From Panagrolaimus kolymaensis (Eukaryota > Nematoda > Chromadorea > Rhabditida > Panagrolaimidae): a DNA stretch of 64,000 bases. Shown here piece after piece: positions 51,197 through 61,600 of this stretch. The translations under genes were made by a program, and so were the position numbers. Location of the stretch: contig JAJQJQ010000056.1 of NCBI GenBank assembly GCA_028622995.1, forward strand, positions 1,116,001 through 1,180,000, given 5' to 3'. Within the stretch, counting starts at the first letter, position 1, and every line of letters starts with the position of its first letter. The notes beneath the pieces are model-generated. The model did not search any database and had not been told where the DNA came from. It saw only the letters and a list, made by a program, of their open reading frames with translations.

Positions 51197-52280
51197 ATTA
51201 GTGCACAAGATTACTATGTAAAAAAACAATAGGCTGTTCATGAAAAAAAAATTTAGACGGCTGGGGAGATTCATTTCTTTGGCTTTTAGACGGTCAAAGA
51301 GATTAAATTTTAATTGATTTGGCTTTTAGACGGCTTGAGAGATTAATTTTTCTATTAATTGCAATAAATTATTTTATGTGCTACACCGAAACGAACAGCC
51401 GCGCCCGTCTGCTATTTTTATAATTCTTTTTCTGTACCGCATATTTATTGTAAAGCTTAATTTTAACATTTAAAAAAAAATTTTTATTAAAAAATAATTT
51501 AAAATTTTGTAGTTATCAAAAATTTAAAAACCCTTTATAGCACTTCTTCGTTATAAGCACTCCCGCATTAAAAAAATTTTCAAACGTTTTTTTTTCTTTT
51601 CTTTTTTCTTAGAATTTTTATTTGTATCTTTTTACAATAAATTTATGAAAAATTTAGGATTACAACGTTCATGAATGGTATCATCCTTTTTGGGATCCAG
51701 ATCCATTAATGGTTCTTTGGTTATTTATTAATTTTGATTCTTCATGGGTTCTTAAACCTTAAATGGATCTTGGATCCTTTTTTATTTCTTCTTTGAAATT
51801 TTGCAATTTGATATAATTAATTTATTGTGGTGGAGTTTCACAAAGTTAGAATAACTCAAAGATGTAAAAAAAAATTTTAATGCGGGAATGCTTATATCAA
51901 AGAACTTCCGAAACATAATAACAAAAGTTAAAAATCAAAACTTTTTATAAATGTTTGTTCTAAATTGGATTAGATCTCTAAAACTACCACCAAAAATTTT
52001 TTTTAAAATGTTAAAATTAAGCTTTACAATAAATATGCGGTACAGAAAAAGAATTATAAAAATAGCAGACGGGCGCGGCTGTTCGTTTCGGTGTAGCACA
52101 TAAAATAATTTATTGCAATTAATAGAAAAATTAATCTCTCAAGCCGTCTAAAAGCCAAATCAATTAAAATTTAATCTCTTTGACCGTCTAAAAGCCAAAG
52201 AAATGAATCTCCCCAGCCGTCTAAATTTTTTTTTCATGAACAGCCTATTGTTTTTTTACATAGTAATCTTGTGCACTAAT
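51197..52280. mobile_element. Foldback-type element with ~290-bp inverted arms
   Basis: The left arm (about 51197-51485) and right arm (about 51992-52280) are near-perfect inverted copies, from ATTAGTGCACAAG at the tips to the AAATGTTAAAATTAAGC segment inside. A second, weaker inverted pair continues inward (around CCCGCATTAAA near 51563 and TTTAATGCGGG near 51875). Each arm contains repeated units of TTTAGACGG-CT-xxx-GAGATT; one extra unit (TCTCTTGAGCCGTCTG, 52281-52296) follows the right tip only. The centre has no coding frame. No clear target duplication. Confidence 0.85.
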
Positions 52281-52665
52281 CTCTTGAGCCGTCTGCAACA
52301 ATAACAATGTTGATAAAAGAAAGGAAAAATTTTATTGTATTTTTTATAATTAACATTTTTTAGTTAGATCGTTCTGTTGCAATAATTTTAAACTCAATTA
52401 TTTTTGTTTGAAAAAAAGTATTAAATATAACAATTTTTAATAATTATTTTATTCGGTTGACATTATTATTAAATTATTTTTTGTTGTTACTAACAAAACT
52501 TTAGTTAAAACTTTTTTTGAAAATTTTAATAACTTTTTAATATTAATTCTCAGTACTGTGTTATTAAATATCTGAAACATAATACTCATAGAATATGTTA
52601 ATGAAATGGAGATAAAATAATACTTCAATAAACAAATTTTTTATTATAACGAAACAAAAACAAAA
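52281..52665. other. Noncoding: NSF 3' flank
   Basis: AT-rich; contains one additional foldback-element repeat unit at its left edge. No other signal. Confidence 0.6.
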
Positions 52666-55366
52666 TCAACAAAAAATTTTATTCAAAATTTTTTTGACAT
52701 AAGCATTTGAAGGTTCATCACTAGCTCGAGCATAATCAAGAAATTGGAGAACGGTTTTGATGCCAATTGAAGGTAACCTAAAAAATGTTCGTCATATTTT
52801 CAAAATAGCAACAAAAGAAGCCTATAATTCAAATGCATACTTTCATGCTAAAAATAACTCACCTTTCACTTTTTCCGAGTTGTAATTGGATCCATTCAAT
52901 TTCATCATCCTTGAAAAGTCCAGATTCTTCAGCTACAACAACATATTCTTTAGCGGTATGAAGTTGGGGAACAAGAACACATTCAGAAAAAAGAAATGAA
53001 AGTTCAACGTCATCTAAAAATTGCTTGCACGAACTTGTGGCAAGAACTAAAAGCTTATGCCCTTTAGGTGGCTGCTGGTTGAGAAGAATCAATAGAGCTT
53101 GAAGGACCAAATTTGAGAATCGAGGACCAATAGGAGTATAATCTAAAGAGAACTTTTAAACATAATTTTTACAAAAAACTAATCAAAGACTTACCCATTA
53201 TACGTTCCAATTGATCAATAATAAGAATGCTAAGAGGAGATTTATAAGCATCGTTGAACATTTTATTAATAGCTTGACATTTTTCTGTTTCGCTGAATCC
53301 AATCATTTTCTGAGGAGTGATAACTTTGATGAATGGAAAATCGGCATCTTTTGCAATTCGAGAAACCAAATAACTCTTTCCAGTATTGCGAGCACCATAA
53401 AAAAGACCTCTAGTAAATCCAGTATTTCGCGGATCAGTTGTTTCACGAGCAAGTAATTTCCCAGTTTTTAGAATTTCATCTATTTCAATGCTCCAGCTAA
53501 TTAGACCGCGGCAAAGGAATGCATCTAAGATATCATCAGCAGTACCATAAGCCTAAAAAGAGTATTGTTATTACAAAGAAAGTTAAAAATTTATAAACAT
53601 ACTGGTTTAATATCATGTTCAAGAGCATAATCGAAATCATCCTTAGTAATTTTAAGTTTGTCAATTGCATCATGATCTATTTCGACTTTGCTTCCAACTT
53701 TAATAAGGCGATCCATAGCTGACGATTGAGCTGAACGAACGAGACCTTCAATTTCAGCTCCGCTAAAGTTCTTTGTTCGTCGAGCAATTTCAGGAAGATC
53801 AACATCATTGGCGAGATTATTAAATTCTTGCATTCGAGCTGTATGAATTTTTAAAATTTGCACACGACCATTTTCATCAGGAAGCGATATTTCAAGTTGA
53901 ACTTCCATACGACCTGGGCGGAGTAAAGCTTCGTCGATCATATCTTTACGATTTGTCATTCCAATAACAAGAATGTTATTAAGTTGTTCAACACCATCAA
54001 GTTTCGTTAAAAGTTGATTTACCTAAATTTTTAATATAGTTGTGTTCGAAAACAAGAATCTTACCATTGTGTCATGGACTCCCGATGAGCCGGCTTGTGA
54101 ACCACGATGTTTACAGAGAGCATCAATTTCGTCAAAGATAATTATGTGAAGACCTGAATTTGCTCCACAACGTTTGTATTCTTCTTCAGCATCAGCAAAG
54201 AGTTTTCTCATATTTGCTTCAGATTCACCGACATATTTATTGAGAAGTTCAGGACCATTGACAATTTTAGGTTCACGTGCGTTTAACATTTTACCCATTT
54301 TTCGAGCGATCATTGTTTTTCCGGTTCCAGGAGGTCCAAAAAGAAGAATACCACGGACATGCTTAATACCTAAAACATTACTACATCTTTAAAGAATTTC
54401 ACAATAAAAGCATACCTAATCGTTCAGTATATTCAGGAGGGAAAACACGAGAAGCAAAAGCTCGACGAAATATGTCTGCAAATTCTTTATCCAATCCACC
54501 AATTCCGATTTTTTGAAAGTCCCAATCATAATTGATAAGAGCTCGTTGAACACTTTTTCCTTTGTTTTTTCCAATTAAGCTCAAAGAGGATTCAGGTTTT
54601 TTGTCGAAGACAATAGCAGCATCAGCAAGAAGCATACCATACGTTGCCTAAAAATTTCAGATAAAGAGAAAAAATTAATAACAAAACAAACTTTATCATT
54701 AGTTCTTCCATCACTTGCGACAATAGTAATTTGTTTGATTTCCACCAAAAGATTATATTCTTTATCACCTTGTTTGAATTTAAACCATATATTTTGACCA
54801 ATAGTAAAAGCAGTGGTTGTAAAAGCCATTAAGAATTCTCTTGCTGCTTCATCGGTATTTAATGGTGGAAAAGAAGCCAAGCTAAAAAAAATTGCAATTG
54901 GTAAATAGAAAAAAATAAATATGACTTACCCTTCTGGTTGCTTTATGTGATCAACGATAAGAGTCATATCAACGATATGTTGTTTTTGAGAAGCTGGGAA
55001 TCCAAACACATGAACTTCTCGATCCAACGAAATTTGTGTCCATTTTTTTTGAGGTAGTGAGAATGCAACATGTCCTGCAGCAACCCCATTATCAACATCT
55101 CCAGAAAAAACGAAAACAACTTCACCATTACCATCCTTTCGTACAATTTTTACATAACTAAAAATATTTATAAAAATGTTAAATAAAACTAATAAAAAAT
55201 GCTTACGGTGTTGTTTTAAGATCATAATCAAGTCTATTAAAGTAGACTTTATTGAAGAATGAAAGCTCAGTTTTTTGAATTTTTGAAGTTGTAAAGATCT
55301 AAAAACGATGTAAAATAAACTGATTCATGATATAAATAAAAATAAATAACTTACACGAGGTTCCAT
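52666..55366 (-). CDS. nsf-1: N-ethylmaleimide-sensitive factor (NSF) ATPase
   Basis: Ten exons (55355-55366, 55207-55298, 54930-55157, 54692-54881, 54416-54647, 54065-54369, 53603-54022, 53195-53552, 52863-53142, 52666-52777), phases consistent, 742 aa, essentially the length of human NSF. N domain: [18 protein letters not shown]1: [26 protein letters not shown] and [19 protein letters not shown] (second region of homology with Arg fingers). D2: [34 protein letters not shown] disassembles SNARE complexes with alpha-SNAP, needed for all vesicle fusion including synaptic release. In D2 the Walker B second acid is Gln (IIDQLE; human DDIE); NSF D2 is a low-activity, oligomerising ring, so this is tolerable. 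The first exon codes only four residues (MEPR). Confidence 0.97.
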
Positions 55367-56114
55367 GTTGTTTGTTATTAGCAGCAGCTTTTGATTGAGT
55401 TAGACACTGAAAAAATATTAATTCTAGTAATAATATTAAACAAAGATAAGAAAAATCACGCAAATAAATTTTTTTCGAAATTTCAAAAAAAAATTTCGCA
55501 ACTTGCATTTTTCCCTTTGAGAGAGTGGCTCAATGGTGATGGCGTTCGACTCATACTTGAAAATTTCGAATCCTTGATGGTGTTTTTACTGATATTGATG
55601 GCATTTAACTATAAAATAGAGGGGAAATTAATTAAAAAAATTAATAAAATTTTAGGTCATTTTATTTTTCGTTCAAACTAACAGCTTGATTAAACAGGTC
55701 AACAAAAACCACCATAATCATTCACCCATTTATATTGGAATCACACCAGATTAAACCACAACAACTTAATATTTCATTATTTCTCACAAATAAAATTTTC
55801 GAATACGTGTTTATTTTGAAAAAATTCGAGAAAAGATAAAGTGTTTTTTATAAAGAAAAATTAAAGCAAATTAATTAAGTTGAGTCATAAAAATTACGCC
55901 GATAATTTTGAAAAATCTGTTAAATTTATTTTTCAGTTATTCAAAAAAACGTGATTTCAGATTTTAAGGAAACAAATTGCATACTAACAAAAATAAATAA
56001 ACTTTACATAAAAAAGTTAAAAGTAGTAATTGTTTTTCCATGAAGTTTAGTAAGAATAATTAAGCATCATTATTTCTTCTTTAAAAAGAACCTTTTCTTT
56101 CGCTGTTGTGAAGA
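55367..56114. other. Noncoding: NSF promoter and innexin 3' flank
   Basis: It contains a degenerate tRNA-like sequence at about 55519-55583 (separate entry). The rest is AT-rich with no exon support. Confidence 0.6.
55519..55583 (+). pseudogene. Degenerate tRNA-Met(CAT)-like sequence
   Basis: An A box (TGGCTCAATGG, 55526-55536) and a weakened B box (ATTTCGAATCC, 55563-55573) are correctly spaced. Between them the anticodon arm is intact: stem TTCGA/TTGAA around loop CTCATAC, with U33 and anticodon CAT. The 5' acceptor strand (GAGAGAG) has no partner and the T-stem does not pair, so it should not make a functional tRNA. It may be a relic or the head of a tRNA-derived repeat. Confidence 0.45.
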
Positions 56115-57807
56115 TCATAAAAAATCAATGAAAAATGGGGTATTTTTATTGTCATTCTTGAAACATCTATCTTTAAATGGATCGCTAGGTGTTTTAGTTT
56201 CTTTTTCCCAAAGTTGAAAAGTAAATTCAGAAACGGCTAAACGAGGGGCATTGGAAGTTAAAATACGTAAAAAGATGACTCCATCTTCTCCAAGGACATG
56301 ATCAACGAAATGTTTAAATAAAGGGTCACTTTGCTTGATTTTCTTGTAACTCTTAAAAATTGGTTTTTTTATATTTTTTGTTATTTTTTTGGGTGAAATT
56401 TAAACTTACGAGTAACCCTTCAATAAATTTATGTCTTTGCATTCGATTGGCGAGGAAGTAAAGGAAACGTAAGAAACTGATGAGATTGACGAAACAAAGG
56501 AGGGCAAACCAAAACCAAATAAAAATAAACATAACTTCATTTCCCAAATTGAAAGGCAATAAACATTGCGAAGTGCTTTGAAATACAGCACCGGTAGAAT
56601 CTTCACGACGCATGAAATCGCAATAAGCGATTCGAGGAAAATGTCCTGAAGTTTCCCAATTGATGCCATTCCATAAATCCATAAATACTCCAATTCCCCA
56701 TAAAAGATATTTGGTGTTAAGGAATTGATTCAAAAAGAAGAGTTGGCAGAATACAAAAATCGAATTCAAAGCTTTATAAAAAAGATAGGCAGTTGAAATA
56801 TGTGCTCTGGGTGAAATAACACCTAAAAAATTAACCCATATTTATAAATAATATGATAAATTTTTTTTGTCATTTTTTTAACCTCTCGGTTGCGTCGCAA
56901 TATAAAATTAGCGTTGTTTCTTTTTTTCCGTAAAAATAGCTTCGGTTTTAAATAAGTCAAATATTGTGGCAAAAAAAAGAGAGAGAGAAAATATTTACTT
57001 AGAATTTGAATTATTAAAAAACTAAAAGTTATCTTTTTCTATTTTTAACCTTTTTCTAAAAGTGCTTAATTTTTAAAGGCTTTCTTTAGGATTGTAAGAA
57101 AAAAGAGTGAGCTATTTAAAATGTTTTTTCGATCATAAATCGATATTCAAATTTTTTATCCAATAAAAAAATAAAACTTACAAAAAGCTTTTTCATGAAT
57201 TTTAACACGTTCGGCATTAAATTTTAAGGAATCGATAAAAAAAAGTGCGGCTTCAGCTTCATCATTGCGATTGTGCTCAACCTTTCTACCCAAAATCTTT
57301 TTGCTTTGTTTATGATTTCTGGTTAATGCCGCAGTAATGGGGCGAAAAACCATGCCGCTTTTCCAAGCAAAGCCTTCCCAAAACCAATGTGGAGCAGCAG
57401 CAAGCAAAGCTTGACCTAAGAAAACGATGGCGACCCATTGATAATAATTAACTGGTTGAGAATAGCGAATATCAGTCATGGTAGGAAATTTTTCTGAATT
57501 AGGACTGATGAAGTATTTATCCTTATAAAGGCCTAAATAACAAAAAAAAAGGTAATAGAAACTGATTTTTAAAAGTTATAAAAAAGTTAAACTTACAATG
57601 CAAGTTTATATATCCAAACCATTTCTTGTCATCAGTAGCATGAGACATACAATTAATAGGAGAAGTAACAAATAATTTCATCCAATGAATTAGTGTGAAA
57701 GTTACCAAAATTATTGGAGTTATAAGATGATTAAGGCGATCCACGCCATCGTTGTTGTATTGCCTTTTAACATTATTATAAAACCATTTAGCAGTATAAA
57801 TGCCCAT
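56115..57807 (-). CDS. Innexin gap-junction protein
   Basis: Four exons, 57597-57807, 57182-57532, 56410-56822 and 56115-56351, phases consistent, 403 aa. The N-terminus reads VDRLNHLITPIILVTFTLIHW (first membrane helix), then extracellular loop 1 with two Cys (SPINCM...INLHCLYKDKYF), followed by VNYYQWVAIVFLGQALL, the innexin signature YYQWV at the second membrane segment. Loop 2 carries YCDFMRR...TSQCLLPFN with two Cys, and FIFIWFWFALLCFVNLISFL is the fourth helix. Innexins form invertebrate gap junctions and hemichannels. Which C. elegans INX/UNC member is closest cannot be told by eye; loop 1 is somewhat divergent (INCM in place of the usual IxCW). Confidence 0.95.
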
Positions 57808-58677
57808 TTTTCAAAGAATTTATTTAGAAAATAACGATTTTATGATGTTGGAAAGGAATGATGGCAATCAAAAAAATAAAGCAAAAGCAACGGCTAAATA
57901 GTTGCGTGCGCTGCTGCAGTTAAGATTACAACCAAATCGACAGAAAAAACAGACACATTCGGCAAAGCCTTTAGGAAAAAAATGCTCAATTTATATCTTT
58001 GACTAGACTCTTAAAAAATCTCTATTTTATTTTTTTGTTCAGAAAAATAGAAATAAGCCAGCGGAAAAAAAGGAAACAAATAAAAAATCGATGATCGACT
58101 TCTTTTCAGTTTTATCTCAAGATTTGCTCTAAAAATACAAAAAGTAGCATTCCCATAAATCATGCAACAAAAAAAAATATTATGGACCAATTTTTTACCT
58201 GATTTTGTAAATTTTTCTTCTTTGTTGCGTAACGGTATTTTAGTTTGAAGAAAGAGTGAGATGTTTGAAATTCGATTATCATCAATGGAATTGAGTGTAT
58301 TTGAATAAATTTTACCCATAAAAAAGGAAATATAATAAATTATTATAATAAAAAATGATAAAATTATTTTTTGAAACCAATTAAATAAAAAGATGCATAA
58401 TCATTGCTTAATTTTTAAAAAAAATTTTTAATAAAAAACGATATTTAAAAGAGAATTTCTAAAAGCCGTTTTATGAATTGATAAAAAAACGTTTATAAAA
58501 TAAATAACTTCTAATTTGTAATATTTTTAATTTTTTAACATTAGTGAATGTCTGCCTTGAAACTCTTTCTTAACAAAACTTTTTATACTTAAAAATGAAT
58601 ATGTTTTTCGTGTTTTTAAAATTACTTTTTATTATTATTGCATGAATTAAGTTGTTTAATTTTTTCAGAAATCATAA
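57808..58677. other. Noncoding: divergent promoter region with a possible orphan exon
   Basis: Between the innexin (minus) and the Ubl-protease gene (plus). A minus-strand segment 58199-58319 starts with ATG and reads 40 codons (MGKIYSNTLNSIDDNRISN...KFTKSG) to a strong GTAAAA donor, but I find no partner exon that gives a recognisable protein; it may be a 5' exon of an innexin isoform or chance. Confidence 0.45.
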
Positions 58678-61600
58678 ATGCAATCTTATGATTTTTCCGA
58701 AAAGAAAAAAGAAAATAATGATGAAAAAAATTCCTCACAAAAATTCGATGATGAATATGAAAAAGAGTTGAATGAATTGAATTTTAATGCCATAAGCGAA
58801 ACTCAAAAATTCGATGATGAATATGAAAAAGAGTTGAATGAATTGAATTTTAATGCCATAAGCGAAACTCAAAAAATCGATGATGAATATGAAAAAGAAT
58901 TGAATGAATTGAATTTTAATGCCATAAGCGATATTCAAGCTAATAATTTTGCAAATAATTATTGTTATGATTCTTCCCTTTCATCTTCAACTCAAACAAA
59001 TTTTCTTCAAATGCCCGTTCAACAAACTTTAATTAATCTTCCCGAATCTTCAAACCCTCATAGCATTCAACCTTCTGATCCACCAACAGATGAAGAAACT
59101 GAATGTGATGATCCTTCTATTTCTGGTGAACCTAAAAACGTTAATGAAAAAAGAGAAAATCATCAACCGTTATTACAACCATTTCAATCCACTCAAAAAA
59201 ATCATCAATCTAATTTCCAGCGAAGTGGGCCTTCAACTTCTAATTATGAAAAACCAAAAATTGGAGTTAGCATTTTAATGAATTCATCATTTATAAATAA
59301 TTATTCTTATGATGATGATGGCGGCACACATCCAGAGCCAGTTGAAGATTGCAATAATATAAGAAAATTATTTCCACCTTACAACCCATCAAATCACTTA
59401 TTGCCTCCAGAGAAAAAACTTATTGTTGAACGTGAACCCACGCGTGCTGAATTAGCTAATGCTCGCAAAAAAGAATACCGAAGGCTTTGCAATATGGAAA
59501 CTTTTAGACCAAAAACTAAAGAAGAAACTGAAAAGGAAAATGGATTTTTGGAATTTAAAAAATCAGAAGAAAAAGATCGTGCAGAAGCTTTGTTGAAAAT
59601 CTCTAAATGGGAAAGACGTTATTATAGAAAAGTAAGTAGCTTTCAACTATTTAATGAGTTATTTATTGAAGTGATTTTAATTTTTTATTATTGTAGTATG
59701 TATTTATTCGAGATCAAAACAATAAGCTTGTGGCCATTCCGAAAGGAAAGAAAATTAAAGATGTAAAAAAGCAAATGGGGCTTCCAAAAAATGCAAAAAT
59801 TATAATTGATTCCAAATATGCTGGTGGAGAGCTTAAAGATAACGAAAAAATCGACCAAAGTATTTATGATGCTAACAAAAAGGCATATGTTACTCTTTAT
59901 GTTGTTGTAAATAAAGATAAAGACGTTGTTGCTCCTTCAATCGTGGAAATTGGAGTTGATGCAACTGCTCCTCCAATATTGGAAGAATATTTTGATGCCC
60001 ATGATACTCCAATCTTTAAAGTTCATGTTGATGCCCTTGCTCCTTCAATTTTGGAAAATGGAGTTGATGCAACTGCTCATCCAATCTTGGACAAATATTA
60101 TGATGCCCTTGATACTTCTATTTTGGAAAGTGATGCGGATGCCCTTTCTTCTCCTATCCTGGAAGAATATTTTGATGCCCTTGAGAATACAATCTTGGAA
60201 GAATATTTTGATGCCTTTGATACTTTAATTTTGGAAATTGATACTGCTACCGATGTATCGAAACAGGAAGAAATAGCTGCAACTAAAACTACATCAACAA
60301 GCGTTGATGTTGCTGTTTCCTCCATCGACCAAAAATTATTAGAGCCTGAGGCGCAAAATTATGGAGAACAAGTGAAAAATGTGATCGATGATTTACGAAA
60401 ATATGGTCAGTTTTTAATATTTAATTTTATAAAATTGACATTAAAGCTTCCTTTTTTAGAAGTTTATTCAAAAGTAAAATCTAATAAAAACAACGCAGTT
60501 CGAAAAATATTCCTCAGAAGCTTTATTAACTTTGATAAGGTACTTAAATTAAAAAGGAATGTTGAACAATTTTTTAAAAGGAAACGTTCATCATCTTTAA
60601 AAGAAAAAATTAAAATCTTGAAAGGTAAGTAATAGTTATTGAAAAATTTCGTCACAAAAATTTACAAAAATCTTTTGTTTTCAAATCTCAAAACAATATT
60701 AAATTTAACGTTTTTTGCAGCTTCAACCATTATAAATAATGATATTAATGTCATATTTGACTTTAATGGAGATTTATTACAAGTTACTCTTGATTCCTCT
60801 TTCACCATAAATGAAATCAAATCAGAGCTTAAAAATACTTGGTATTTTGACCAAATAATTTTTAATGGAAAGCAGCTTGAAGATGAGAAAACTTTATGGG
60901 AATATTATATTAAAAATGATAGTAAATTATTTTGTGTTCATAGCTTACAAGCAGGTGGTGGTAGTAATAAAGCAACGAACAAAGTTAGTTTGTATTTTAA
61001 TATTGCAACATTACACTCTATTTTTTGAGAGTGAACTTAAAATTTATTTATAAATTATTTTTTATGAGTTAAGAATTTTTTTTAAAGACGTTACAAAGCC
61101 AAAAAAAGTAATTTTAGTAATCCAAATTTTAATAATTCTTTGTGCATATTTAAAAAATAAAACCATAATGATTTAAATTTTTAACATAGTCTCTTTTTTT
61201 GGAAACCATTTTGAAAAAAAATATATTTAACAATTTTAGTTTTAAACAAATAACAAGTTTCTTTAAAAGCTTTTGAAAATAAAAACTTTTTTAAATTTTG
61301 TTAGATTGGAAAAAATGTCATATTTTTTAATAGACTTGATATTTAAAAATATTATTTTTTACGAAAATACTTTAAAAAGTGTTCTTCATTTTTGTAAAAC
61401 TAAATTTTTGAAATTTCTTTTTAGTTTATAAGTAGGGATGGGCAAGGCCTTCAAAAACGTTAGTGTTCCCCGTCTTTTTTTCGTCAGCGTCATCACAAAA
61501 GGCAAAATCAAATTTTTTCTTGGGTTCGAATCCTATCATAACTTTTTAGATGTAATTTTTTACGTAAATTCCAAATATGTAATTTTTATCATGAGCTCTT

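Noticed and set aside
58011..58319. 102-codon minus-strand frame as a full gene
   Set aside because: Only the first 40 codons precede a strong donor; the remainder is intron-like sequence, so at most it is an orphan exon.
59926..60228. 100-codon Leu/Met-rich frame on the plus strand
   Set aside because: Alternate frame of the acidic repeat region in the Ubl-protease gene; periodicity comes from the real frame's repeats.
61515..61535. Perfect B box suggesting a tRNA
   Set aside because: No A box at proper distance and no cloverleaf; it lies inside the hAT-like element and is treated as part of it.
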